Below, piece by piece: positions 16,705 to 24,752 of a stretch of 64,000 bases of DNA. Each line of letters opens with the position of its first letter. Position 1 is the first letter of the stretch. The translations under genes and the position numbers were made by a program. Location: the NCBI GenBank assembly GCA_964397255.1, contig CAYNHQ010000001.1, positions 434,001-498,000 on the forward strand, in the 5' to 3' direction. Source of the DNA: CAYNHQ01 sp964397255 (GTDB lineage Bacteria > Bdellovibrionota_G > JALEGL01 > DATDPG01). The notes under the pieces are model-generated. The model did not search any database. It was not told the DNA's origin and saw nothing but the letters and a program-made list of their open reading frames with translations.

Positions 16705-18195
16705 ATGAAAATAAAAATATTTTTACTGATCACCATTACTTCGGTCTTGGCACATTGCAATTCCAACAGTTCACCGAAAACCGCCGCGGAGTTCGCCAAA
16801 TCGACATTTACGTCCACTCGGAACAATGGCCTACCGGCGGATGGAACGACCAAGAGCACGATCACATTCACTCTGCGAAATTCCAATGGGGATCCGGTAG
16901 GGGGAAAATCGGTAACGCTTTCGGCCTCCGGTGATCAAAATACGTTTTCCCAGGCGACCACGTCGACCGATGAGAAGGGAGAAATCAAGGCCACTCTTTC
17001 CACGAAGCAACTGGGGGCGAAAGAGATTCGAGCCACGCTCGACGCCGGCACAGCCAATGAGCTCCTTCTTTCCAATTTTGCGGTGATTAATTTCGGCAAT
17101 TTGTTTGGTGCCCCGCGAGGATTTCCTGCGGGAGGTACGCCGAGCGGGATGACATTGGGAGATTTTAACGGAGACGGAGTGACCGACATCGCTACAGCCA
17201 ATACAGGAGATAACAACGTTTCCATTCTCTACGCGACCCCATTGGGATCAGCGGGGACCGTCTTTGGCCGTCTTCTCACGAATGTCGGTCAGGGGCCCTC
17301 GAGTCTGGCGGCGGGCGATTTTAATGGGGATGGGTTTGACGATCTCGTGGTGGCCAACAGTACGGATAATACCGTCTCCATTTTGATTAATGATGGCGGC
17401 GGGACATTTGTACAAAAGCAGGACTCTATGAATAACTTTGTTTATCCGGCGGTGGCCGTTGGAACCACACCACAGGCGATTATCGCGGCCGACGTAAATG
17501 GAGACGACAAACTCGATTTTGTAACGGCGAATACCGGATCGGGATCGAATGAAATTTCCGTTTCACTGGGAAATGGAAAAGGGGGTTTTGCCAAGGCCAA
17601 AAATTACAACGCCAACCCCGGTCTAGTTTCTCTTGTAGCTGGAGACTTTAACGGGGATGGAAAGATGGATCTGATTGTCGTCAGCTCGACAAACAATAAT
17701 CTTTCCTATGTTCAGGGGGATGGTTCGGGAGGATTTACATCTGTACGAAATATCACATCGGGCGCCGCGCCTGTTTACGTGGCCGCGGGGGATCTCAACG
17801 GCGACGGACGCCTCGATATTGTGGTTGCAAATAATGACACCGCCAGCCCACTCACAGTTCACATTGGTAATGGAAATGGAAAATTTCAAAGCCCCATACT
17901 CCCTTCCATTGGAACCGTTGCTCTCAATGGAGTCACGATCGCTGACTTCGATGGGAATGGGCGCCCGGATGTGGCGTTCACCGAAACTACGGGAAACCTC
18001 GGTGTCATCTTGGGAGACGGTCTGGGTACATTTGGCGCGAAGGCAACGTTTGGAACCAACGCAAGCAACCCTCGATCTGTGATTGGATTTGATTTTAACA
18101 AAGACGGAATTGTGGAAGCAGTGACTGCCAATGAAGGTTCGGGAAACGTTTCCGTTTTTAATGTTCCGACGGACGAAGAGGCGGCTACCCCCTAA
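16705..18195 (+). CDS. Lipoprotein with Ig-like (Big_1) domain and FG-GAP/VCBS repeats
   Basis: The 496-residue product begins with a signal peptide ending in SVLAHC, a plausible lipobox, so it is probably a lipoprotein. Residues ~35-120 are a bacterial Ig-like domain of the Big_1/intimin type (PADGTTKSTITFTLRN, DEKGEIKATL). The rest contains about seven FG-GAP/VCBS repeats, each with a DxNGDGxxD calcium loop (DFNGDGVTD, DFNGDGFDD, DVNGDDKLD, DFNGDGKMD, DLNGDGRLD, DFDGNGRPD, DFNKDG), enough for a seven-bladed beta-propeller. A surface-exposed binding role is likely. ATG 16705 is chosen because it starts the basic n-region. Its end overlaps the convergent cytochrome gene by 4 bases. Confidence 0.85.
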   Translation: MKIKIFLLITITSVLAHCNSNSSPKTAAEFAKSTFTSTRNNGLPADGTTKSTITFTLRNSNGDPVGGKSVTLSASGDQNTFSQATTSTDEKGEIKATLSTKQLGAKEIRATLDAGTANELLLSNFAVINFGNLFGAPRGFPAGGTPSGMTLGDFNGDGVTDIATANTGDNNVSILYATPLGSAGTVFGRLLTNVGQGPSSLAAGDFNGDGFDDLVVANSTDNTVSILINDGGGTFVQKQDSMNNFVYPAVAVGTTPQAIIAADVNGDDKLDFVTANTGSGSNEISVSLGNGKGGFAKAKNYNANPGLVSLVAGDFNGDGKMDLIVVSSTNNNLSYVQGDGSGGFTSVRNITSGAAPVYVAAGDLNGDGRLDIVVANNDTASPLTVHIGNGNGKFQSPILPSIGTVALNGVTIADFDGNGRPDVAFTETTGNLGVILGDGLGTFGAKATFGTNASNPRSVIGFDFNKDGIVEAVTANEGSGNVSVFNVPTDEEAATP

Positions 18196-18998
18196 TTCTT
18201 CGACGATTTGCTCTTGAATCGGAAATAGGAATACAGATCGTCTAAATTTTTGTCCGTCAAATGCTCGTGATCGGGCATCTGCGTATAGCGATATTTGGAC
18301 GGTTTCCGAATAAACTCCTTCACCATTTCTTCCGATCGATACGTCACAATGTTCTTGGGCGCGTCGAGGTCAGGGCCGATCTTTCCACCCTGCCTATTCA
18401 TCGCGTGGCATCGGAAGCATTGTTCTTTGAAGATTAAAAATCCATGGTAGGCGGGAGAATCCTCTTCAGCTCCTGTCGGCACCACGTTGGGATACTGTTG
18501 ATCGAATGTAACGAGCTTAATTTGAGTGACCTGCCAGGGCCAGGGGTAACCGTTAGCCGTGGTCTGTTCCTTGCCCGTCCAAAAGAGATAAAAAGGTGCG
18601 GGGTTGGCTTTTTTGGTTCCGATCGGTTCCCATGAGGTGACATCCAGATCTTCAAAAGCCAGATAGGCCCCTTTTTCGGCCAGCCGATCGCGCGGCGCCG
18701 TGGACTCATATCCGTCCGCCGCAATAAAAATGGCGTCGCTATAAGTGCTTTCCTTCCACGTATCGCCCAACCCGAAGCTGAGCAGGGCCTGAAGAGGAAA
18801 TGCTTTGTATGACTTTTGCTTTCCGTGAAAAGGGTCAAAAAACGTCACCTTCGAAGGAGGTATGGATTTTCGTAATTCCGCAGTGGAAACCTCTTTAAGA
18901 CGGGTGGAGCCGAGGAAAAATGAGAGCGTATTGGATTCCGCATACGTGAAAAAAGGAAGTAGAAGGAATCCGATTACGAAGGACGGGATCCGAGCCAC
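18192..18998 (-). CDS. Secreted c-type cytochrome
   Basis: This 268-residue protein has an N-terminal signal peptide (FVIGFLLLPFFTYA). Its first two thirds have no recognised domain but resemble a molybdopterin-enzyme-like accessory fold (ADGYESTAPRDRL). A C-terminal monohaem cytochrome c domain follows, with CFRCH for covalent haem, GKIGPDLDAP after it and QMPDHEHLTD as the likely distal Met. It would carry electrons in the periplasm. The GTG start lies within the duplicated transketolase 3' end, so in the ancestral order this gene overlapped the end of tkt. Confidence 0.8.
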   Translation of the reverse strand: MARIPSFVIGFLLLPFFTYAESNTLSFFLGSTRLKEVSTAELRKSIPPSKVTFFDPFHGKQKSYKAFPLQALLSFGLGDTWKESTYSDAIFIAADGYESTAPRDRLAEKGAYLAFEDLDVTSWEPIGTKKANPAPFYLFWTGKEQTTANGYPWPWQVTQIKLVTFDQQYPNVVPTGAEEDSPAYHGFLIFKEQCFRCHAMNRQGGKIGPDLDAPKNIVTYRSEEMVKEFIRKPSKYRYTQMPDHEHLTDKNLDDLYSYFRFKSKSSKN

Positions 18999-19212
18999 GA
19001 ATCGATCTTAGTGACGATTGATGAAACCGTGAAGCCGAATTTTTCGGAGAGGACTTCGGCGGGCGCCGATTCTCCAAAATGGTCGATGCCGATGACGAGC
19101 CCTTCGCGGCCGACCCAGCAGAGAGGCCTTCCCCTTTGGCTTCACTGGCGATGTATCCCCCTTTGAGCACATCCTTTGGTTTGACGGACGCATCCCGTTC
19201 AATCGCCGAAAT
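18974..19212 (-). pseudogene. Broken second copy of the transketolase 3' end
   Basis: Bases 18989-19117 match 21381-21509 in intact tkt exactly (129 bases). Bases 19118-19212 match tkt from about 21713 to 21805 with several substitutions. The 203 bases between these blocks in tkt are absent, which breaks the frame. The C-terminus reads KIDSWLGSRPS and stop, against KIDSWLGTRAS in the intact gene. This is a relic of a recombination that placed accessory genes between tkt and the cytochrome gene. Confidence 0.9.
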
Positions 19213-19300
19213 TCAAAATGAACTAAAGGCCTCTGAAATTCCCCCGAATAGCGCCTAAGAACTCTCCGAACCCAGATCGAATTAAAGTCACTCTTGCAAT

Positions 19301-19339
19301 TTACGCAATATGCGTTAATATTTACGTATTATGCGTAAA
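19301..19339 (+). promoter_or_regulatory. Two tandem 18-bp palindromic operators at the nucleotidyltransferase start
   Basis: TTACGCAATATGCGTTAA (19301-19318) and TTACGTATTATGCGTAAA (19322-19339) are near-identical imperfect palindromes whose starts are 21 bases apart, two helical turns. The second covers the ATG at 19331. The gene product has a winged helix, so autorepression is the simplest reading. Confidence 0.65.
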
Positions 19340-19930
19340 ACGCATCCCATCGATGCTATTATTCCAGGGGTTCGTCAAAGGATCCTCTCTAAGGTCCTTC
19401 TCTCGCCTGATCGCTGGTGGTATCTCAGCGACCTTTCCAGGCAGATTAAATCAACTCCATCCAGCTTGCAACGCGAGCTGGCAAGCCTCGTGAAAGCGAA
19501 TGTATTAAAACAACGCTACGAAGGTAGACATTCGTATTATAAAGCAGACGAGGAGTGTCCGTTCTATAAAGAGTTACAGGGCCTATTTGTTAAGACGGCG
19601 GGTCTTGTCGACATCATTCGCGATATGCTCTTGCCCTATGAAAAAAATATTCAATCTGCTTTTATTTACGGTTCAATAGCAAAGGGGAAAGAAATGTCAG
19701 CAAGCGACATTGATGTCATGATCATTGGAGAAGTCGGGTTTTCCACTCTCGCGCTCTCCTTCCGAAATACTCAAGAAATGTTGCTGAGACCGATCAATAC
19801 TACCCTATTTACGTCGTTGGAATTCAAACATAAGGTTAAAGCGAAAAATCACTTTCTTCGAAACGTTATTTCTAAAGACAAAATCTTTTTGGTTGGAAAT
19901 GAAGAGAACTTGGAAAGACTTATTAGCTGA
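19331..19930 (+). CDS. Winged-helix nucleotidyltransferase (MNT-type antitoxin)
   Basis: This 199-residue protein has an N-terminal winged helix (residues ~15-75; YLSDLSRQIKSTPSSLQREL is the recognition region) and a C-terminal minimal nucleotidyltransferase with GSIAKGKEMSASDIDVMIIG. The GSxxxG and DxD residues are intact. In HEPN/MNT pairs the nucleotidyltransferase neutralises the HEPN RNase, in known cases by AMPylation. It overlaps the HEPN gene, and two palindromic operators cover its start. It belongs to the accessory block between the broken and intact tkt copies. Confidence 0.85.
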   Translation: MRKTHPIDAIIPGVRQRILSKVLLSPDRWWYLSDLSRQIKSTPSSLQRELASLVKANVLKQRYEGRHSYYKADEECPFYKELQGLFVKTAGLVDIIRDMLLPYEKNIQSAFIYGSIAKGKEMSASDIDVMIIGEVGFSTLALSFRNTQEMLLRPINTTLFTSLEFKHKVKAKNHFLRNVISKDKIFLVGNEENLERLIS

Positions 19931-20339
19931 GCGGCGAATTGAAAAATTGCCTCCTGATAAGCGGGAGATCGATGAACTTTGGTCCTTGGCGAAAAGAAAT
20001 CTAACGGATGCAGCGCTCGATGGTCTTTCCCCCGAAGGCAGATTCGAATTCGCTTATAATGCAGCTCGCACACTCGCGACAATTGCGATTAGAGCTGATG
20101 GGTATCGCGTGAAGTCCACGGGAGGCCATCACTGGAACACATTTATTGCACTTGAAGTTGCGATGGGTGCATCCATTGTGAAAATGGCAGCGTATTTTGA
20201 CCAGTGTCGGCAGAAGCGAAACGACGCTCTCTACGATACAGCAAATGCGATTTCCGAAACGGAAGCGAATGAACTGCTTGAGAAGACAGAAGAATTCAGT
20301 TCGACTTTGCGCGCAAGGATGGTGGGCTACTTCGCATAG
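19899..20339 (+). CDS. HEPN-domain protein (partner of the nucleotidyltransferase)
   Basis: This 146-residue all-helical protein matches HEPN proteins found behind winged-helix nucleotidyltransferases. The segment RQKRNDALYD stands at the usual RNase motif position. The classical R-x4-6-H is altered: the Arg-Asn pair is present but the His is replaced, as in the SAV_6107-like HEPN branch. The toxin role is therefore by analogy. ATG 19899 is preferred over TTG 19893; both overlap the upstream gene by ~30 bases in a different frame. The stop codon's last base is the first base of the tatD remnant. Confidence 0.75.
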   Translation: MKRTWKDLLAERRIEKLPPDKREIDELWSLAKRNLTDAALDGLSPEGRFEFAYNAARTLATIAIRADGYRVKSTGGHHWNTFIALEVAMGASIVKMAAYFDQCRQKRNDALYDTANAISETEANELLEKTEEFSSTLRARMVGYFA

Positions 20340-20361
20340 CGTCAACCCTTTGAGGACGGCG
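20339..20361. repeat. 23-bp direct repeat, left copy (flank of the BtpA cassette)
   Basis: The 23 bases from 20339 recur at 21337-21359 with one substitution. The two copies bracket the BtpA-family gene and both belong to tatD-derived sequence. Confidence 0.8.
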
Positions 20362-20385
20362 GTAGTTTCGGCGACGCGGACGGGT
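20339..20385 (-). pseudogene. tatD 3' remnant A
   Basis: Read on the minus strand this gives RVAETTAVLKGLT, the start of the C-terminal helix of TatD-family DNases, and then breaks off at the HEPN gene. Bases 20339-20361 repeat at 21337-21359 with one mismatch. Confidence 0.65.
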
Positions 20386-20427
20386 AGCAGAATTGAATTG
20401 ATAACAAAGATTCACACGGGTTGGTGC

Positions 20428-21240
20428 CTAGTGGATTTTTGAGCATGCGCGAACTAGGTTTGTACACCGATTTTCATCGAGCGAAGCGAACCAGTCACCA
20501 TTGGTTTTCAGACTACTGCCGACAATGAAACCATCAGCCGAAGTGTAGCTGGAAATATTAGATGCCGTAATTCCCGAACCAATTAAGACCGGTAAATCAC
20601 TAGCGTTCAACACTTCGCCTAGGTCTTCCGGATTCGGAGGATCGCCGGTTTCCTTACCGGTTACAACAAGGCCGTCGGCTAGGAAGAACTTCGCCGCTCG
20701 GGCCGTGGCAGCCAAATCGATATCTGCGGTAATCGCGTGGGAGGAATGTTTCTTCTTGATGTCTGCAAATATCGCGATTTGCTCTGCGGCAAGTGCTCGT
20801 CGATATCGCAGAAGTTCGCCTGCACAAGATTGAATAAGTCCTTCATCGGCCACGTGAGCAAAGACAAATCCTTCCACTCGTACAAATGCTGCCCGCGTAA
20901 CATGGGCAATGGCCAACGCTTCACGGTTTGCACCAGCTAGTACCTGAACGCCGAGGGGGATTTTGACTGTGCGCCGGACTTCCTGTGCCACGACGGACAT
21001 TGCGGCAACAGTTTCTGCCTCTACGTGGCCTAACAAGTATGGCCGATCATGCATGTTTTCAATCATGATTGCAGCAAATCCAGTCCGTTCGTAAATGTGT
21101 GCTTCCGAGATCGCTTGTTCAACAGTGGTTTCGAATTGTTTCGCTGGACTCGAACTTCCGGGTAAGGGTTGGAGATGGATCATTCCAATCAACGGCTTTG
21201 GTGAGTTGAAAACGGATGCAATAGTATCTTCTTTCTTCAC
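20428..21240 (-). CDS. BtpA/SgcQ-family TIM-barrel protein
   Basis: This 270-residue protein shows the BtpA family pattern: LIGMIHLQPLPGSS at the N-terminus, then IENMHDRPYL, GVQVLAGANREALAIA, FADIKKKHSSH and a phosphate-binding end VLIGSGITASNI. Relatives include cyanobacterial BtpA, needed for photosystem I stability, and SgcQ of E. coli, a putative nucleosidase. Here there is no photosynthetic context and the reaction is unknown. It is a lone accessory gene between two tatD remnants. Confidence 0.85.
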   Translation of the reverse strand: MKKEDTIASVFNSPKPLIGMIHLQPLPGSSSPAKQFETTVEQAISEAHIYERTGFAAIMIENMHDRPYLLGHVEAETVAAMSVVAQEVRRTVKIPLGVQVLAGANREALAIAHVTRAAFVRVEGFVFAHVADEGLIQSCAGELLRYRRALAAEQIAIFADIKKKHSSHAITADIDLAATARAAKFFLADGLVVTGKETGDPPNPEDLGEVLNASDLPVLIGSGITASNISSYTSADGFIVGSSLKTNGDWFASLDENRCTNLVRACSKIH

Positions 21241-21280
21241 CTATTTTGCCTTAGCAGAATCAACGCGGGGGTACAAAGAA

Positions 21281-21362
21281 TTAAAGTCGAAATAGTTTTT
21301 TCGTGTTTTCGGTCATGGCGTTGGTCACTTCGGCGAGCGTCAACCCTTTGAGGGCGGCGCCG
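21281..21362 (-). pseudogene. tatD 3' remnant B
   Basis: Read on the minus strand this gives ETGAALKGLTLAEVTNAM followed by TENTKKLFRL and a stop, the characteristic C-terminus of TatD-family DNases. It begins just before the tkt stop codon in another frame, and no upstream part of tatD exists here. It overlaps in content with remnant A (LKGLT) but differs at several positions, so the two come from different tatD copies. Confidence 0.75.
21337..21359. repeat. 23-bp direct repeat, right copy
   Basis: Matches 20339-20361 with one mismatch. It lies inside tatD remnant B, 7 bases from the end of tkt. Confidence 0.8.
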
Positions 21363-21365
21363 GTT

Positions 21366-23375
21366 TCACGAAGCACGAGTTCCGAGCCACGAATCGATCT
21401 TAGTGACGATTGATGAAACCGTGAAGCCGAATTTTTCGGAGAGGACTTCGGCGGGCGCCGATTCTCCAAAATGGTCGATGCCGATGACGAGCCCTTCGCG
21501 GCCGACCCATTTGTGCCAAAGATCGCTTCGGCCGGCCTCAATCGCAACCGTGGGAACATTCAAAGGCAATATCCGTTTCTGTTCTTTTTCGGGAAGTGAC
21601 GCGAAAAGCTCCATGCAAGGCATTGAAACTACACAGGTCGCCTTTCCCTTATCTTCCAGAATTTTTTTTGCTCCCATCGCCAAATGAAGCTCGGAGCCGG
21701 TCGCGATGATAATGCAGAGAGGTTTACCTCCTTTGGCTTCACTGGCGATATATCCCCCTTTGAGCACGTCCTTTGGTTTGACAGACGCATCCCGTTCAAT
21801 CGCCGGGATCTTCTGACGGGTTAAACAAATCGCCGTCGGAGCATTTTTACGTGATAGGGCGATCTCCCAAGCCGCGGCGCATTCCAGCGAATCGGCTGGG
21901 CGAACCAGGGCCAGATTTGGAATTAAACGAAGCGAGGCAAGTTGTTCTATAGCCTGATGCGTGGGTCCGTCTTCGCCCAGGAAAATGGAATCATGAGTAA
22001 AAACATAAATGGTTTGAAGATGGCTCAGGGCAGCCAAACGAATGGCGGGGCGCATGTATTCGGAGAACATGAGAAACGTCGAACCATACGGTATAAAACT
22101 GCCATACAGACTCAATCCATTTTCGATCGCGCCCATCGAATGCTCACGAACTCCAAAATGAAGATTCCGGCCGGAGAAATCGGAAGCCTTAACGGAAGTC
22201 GAGCTCTTAATATTGGTTTTGCAGGATTCCTCGAGATCGGCCGAACCTCCGACAAGCGATGGGACCTCCGCGGCAATCAACTGCTGAAGTTTCCCCGACA
22301 CATTTCGTGTAGCGTCGGGCATCGCAGGGAGGTTGTCACAAAGCTTTTCAAAGAGGCCGTTGGGAACCGTACGATCCCAGTGTCGATCCCATTCCTTAGC
22401 GAGATCAGAATGATTCTTTTTCCATTTCGAAAAATTTTCCTCCCAACGAGCTCTGTCTTTTTCCCGCTCCGAAGTGATTTTTTCAAAATGCGTTCGAACG
22501 ACATCGGGAACATAAAAAGTGGGCGCCTCTGGCCAACCCAACGCCTTTTTAGTGGCCGCTGTCTCCTCCTTCCCCAGCGGGGCGCCGTGGGCGGCGGCGG
22601 TGTCATGTTTGCTAGGAGCCCCGTTTCCAATATGGGTTCGGGCCACAATGAGAGAGGGACGGATTTTTTCCTTTTGTGCCGCCTCGATCGCCTTCGCAAT
22701 CGCGCTATGGTCATGGCCATCAATGCTTTCCGTGTGCCATCCATACGCGGCAAACCGAGCGGCCACATTTTCCGAAAAAGTGAGGTCGGTCGATCCGTCG
22801 ATCGTGATTCGATTGTCGTCGTAGATGTAAATGAGATTTCCCAATTTAAGATGGCCCGCAATCGACGCCGCTTCCGAGGTAATTCCCTCCATCAAATCGC
22901 CGTCACTCACAATGGCGTAAATAAAATGGTCGATGGGTGAGAAGTCTTCCCGATTGAACCTGGCGGCCATCATTTTTGCAGCGATTCCCATTCCCACGCC
23001 ATTGACAAATCCCTGGCCGAGCGGTCCGGTTGTTGTCTCTACGCCCTCTGTTCGTCCGAATTCAGGATGACCCGGCGTTTTGCTTCCCCACTGCCGAAAC
23101 GATTTGAGGTCATCGAGTGAAACCTTGTAGCCGGTCAAATGAAGAAGCGAGTAGAGAAGCATTGATCCGTGCCCTGCCGAAAGAAGGAAACGATCTCGAT
23201 TTTTCCAACGTGGTTCGCGAACGCTGTACTTGAGAAATTGGCTAAAGAGAACGTAGGTGTAATCAGCAGCGCCCATCGGCATTCCAGGATGTCCGGAATT
23301 TGCTTTCTCCACAGCGTCCACCGAAAGCATTTTGATCGTGTTGACCGAAAGTCGAGTGAGATCGTCATTTCCCAT
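21366..23375 (-). CDS. tkt: Transketolase
   Basis: This 669-residue thiamine-diphosphate enzyme of the pentose phosphate pathway transfers two-carbon units between sugar phosphates. Visible signatures are ANSGHPGMPMGAA at the N-terminus, the ThDP motif GDGDLMEG-like (VSDGDLMEGI...YIYDDN), GGSADLEES, and the phosphate-site region FTHDSIFLGEDGPTHQ. The ATG at 23375 gives the canonical MGNDDLTRLSVNTIK start; the frame stays open 10 codons further. The C-terminus (GTRAS) differs slightly from the broken copy at 18,974. Confidence 0.95.
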   Translation of the reverse strand: MGNDDLTRLSVNTIKMLSVDAVEKANSGHPGMPMGAADYTYVLFSQFLKYSVREPRWKNRDRFLLSAGHGSMLLYSLLHLTGYKVSLDDLKSFRQWGSKTPGHPEFGRTEGVETTTGPLGQGFVNGVGMGIAAKMMAARFNREDFSPIDHFIYAIVSDGDLMEGITSEAASIAGHLKLGNLIYIYDDNRITIDGSTDLTFSENVAARFAAYGWHTESIDGHDHSAIAKAIEAAQKEKIRPSLIVARTHIGNGAPSKHDTAAAHGAPLGKEETAATKKALGWPEAPTFYVPDVVRTHFEKITSEREKDRARWEENFSKWKKNHSDLAKEWDRHWDRTVPNGLFEKLCDNLPAMPDATRNVSGKLQQLIAAEVPSLVGGSADLEESCKTNIKSSTSVKASDFSGRNLHFGVREHSMGAIENGLSLYGSFIPYGSTFLMFSEYMRPAIRLAALSHLQTIYVFTHDSIFLGEDGPTHQAIEQLASLRLIPNLALVRPADSLECAAAWEIALSRKNAPTAICLTRQKIPAIERDASVKPKDVLKGGYIASEAKGGKPLCIIIATGSELHLAMGAKKILEDKGKATCVVSMPCMELFASLPEKEQKRILPLNVPTVAIEAGRSDLWHKWVGREGLVIGIDHFGESAPAEVLSEKFGFTVSSIVTKIDSWLGTRAS

Positions 23376-23462
23376 ACGAAAGGGCCTCTTCCTAACGCAC
23401 CTCAAAGCAATTGTCGATTGCCTTGTAAAGCTTGTTGCGTAACAATAGGAAAGAGCTGCTTG

Positions 23463-24752
23463 ATGAAAATCCTCGCCATTCGGATCTCCGCCCTGATTGC
23501 TCTTTTGTTACCGGGACTTTTAAAGGCACAGACTCGGATCGTGGTTCTTCCGCTGCAAGATACCACTCACAAGGCGGACGTGGCCGACATCACAGAGAAG
23601 ATCCGTAAGGCGGTCAACAATACTCCCGGCTTTTGGACCTATCCGCCCGATCAATTTCAGGCCAACGTGGCGCGTTTCGGCCTTCGGCCCGAGCAACTCT
23701 ACAATGTGAAGAATCAAAAGGATCTGGCCGATCTTTTAAAAGTGGACGCCTTCCTGGAAGGGCGAATCCAATTCAATCAAAAATTTATTCTCAATATGGG
23801 GCTTCGCGAAGCGCGATCGGGCGCGCTGAAAGTTTCCAAACAGTATACGTATACAAATCAATTTACGGATCAGTTGGCGGCGGTACTCGCCCGAGATCTT
23901 TTGGGGGCCGCTCCAAAGGCCCCGGCACCAGTGGCTGCCGCACCCGCCGCGGTAGGAACAGCCGCGGCCAAACCAAAGCCTGCACAACCCGCAAAAACCA
24001 CGCATCATGTCGAACCGGCGGCGGCAAGTTCACAGTCTTCGTCATGGGCGAGCGATCGGATGAAGGTTTATATTGGATTTCCCCTTCTTAAGAACAAATA
24101 CATGCTGAATACCACGAACAACGTGGGCGAAATCAGTTCTTCGGGCAGCTATTTCCCAAACATCGAGTTGGGAGGCGAATATTTCTTTCTTCCCTACTTG
24201 GGAATTCAAGGAAATTTTTCCCGCGGATTTATATCCCTCGATATCAATAACTCGGCGGGCGGAGCGACTTCAGTGGATGTGGCGCTTTGGCAATTTGGGG
24301 GCGACCTTGTGGGCCGGTATCTCTTAGCTGCGGGCGATCGGAAATTCGATTTCCGGGCTTTTCTTGGCTACCACATTCTCAATTATGACGTCGATCCGAA
24401 TTCTGTTTTGACTTCGAACAAATATCGGAGCCCGCTATTTGGGGTGGGTGCGAGAGCGCCGATTATTAAGGTGAACGGGGGAGATTTGGGTGTCAGTTTT
24501 GAAGGGGGTTACCGTTTCCTTTCGAGCCTATCGGAGTCGCCGGTTTCGACAGGAGATGGGTCGGTGAAGGGCTATAATTTTGCGGGCGGACTGTATTGGT
24601 TTTTCTATCAGCGCTTTTTTACCGATGTGGGTTATACGTACTTGAAATACAACACGACATTCAGCGGCACACCGACCAGAGCCGTAGCCGCTGGTGCCAC
24701 GACGAGCGATACGTTTAGCGGTTTCCTTCTTCGTGTCGGCTGGCAGCCATAA
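23463..24752 (+). CDS. Outer-membrane beta-barrel protein with TolB-N-like periplasmic domain
   Basis: The 429-residue product starts with a signal peptide (IALLLPGLLKA). Residues ~20-150 look like the N-terminal domain of TolB or similar periplasmic proteins (RIVVLPLQDTT, DLADLLKVDAFLEGRI). A flexible Ala/Pro/Lys linker (residues ~152-195) follows, and then a C-terminal region of alternating aromatic strands typical of an 8-12-stranded barrel. ATG 23463 is chosen because AGGAAAGAG precedes it and the signal peptide starts there. Its stop abuts the stop of the convergent transglycosylase. Function unknown. Confidence 0.75.
   Translation: MKILAIRISALIALLLPGLLKAQTRIVVLPLQDTTHKADVADITEKIRKAVNNTPGFWTYPPDQFQANVARFGLRPEQLYNVKNQKDLADLLKVDAFLEGRIQFNQKFILNMGLREARSGALKVSKQYTYTNQFTDQLAAVLARDLLGAAPKAPAPVAAAPAAVGTAAAKPKPAQPAKTTHHVEPAAASSQSSSWASDRMKVYIGFPLLKNKYMLNTTNNVGEISSSGSYFPNIELGGEYFFLPYLGIQGNFSRGFISLDINNSAGGATSVDVALWQFGGDLVGRYLLAAGDRKFDFRAFLGYHILNYDVDPNSVLTSNKYRSPLFGVGARAPIIKVNGGDLGVSFEGGYRFLSSLSESPVSTGDGSVKGYNFAGGLYWFFYQRFFTDVGYTYLKYNTTFSGTPTRAVAAGATTSDTFSGFLLRVGWQP

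Noticed and set aside
18895..19170. 91-codon minus-strand ORF over the tkt remnant
   Set aside because: It is an out-of-frame reading of the broken transketolase copy. The corresponding out-of-frame ORF exists in intact tkt.
23169..23462. Upstream extension of the barrel protein gene to 23,169
   Set aside because: It lies antisense within tkt. The signal peptide and ribosome site place the start at 23,463.
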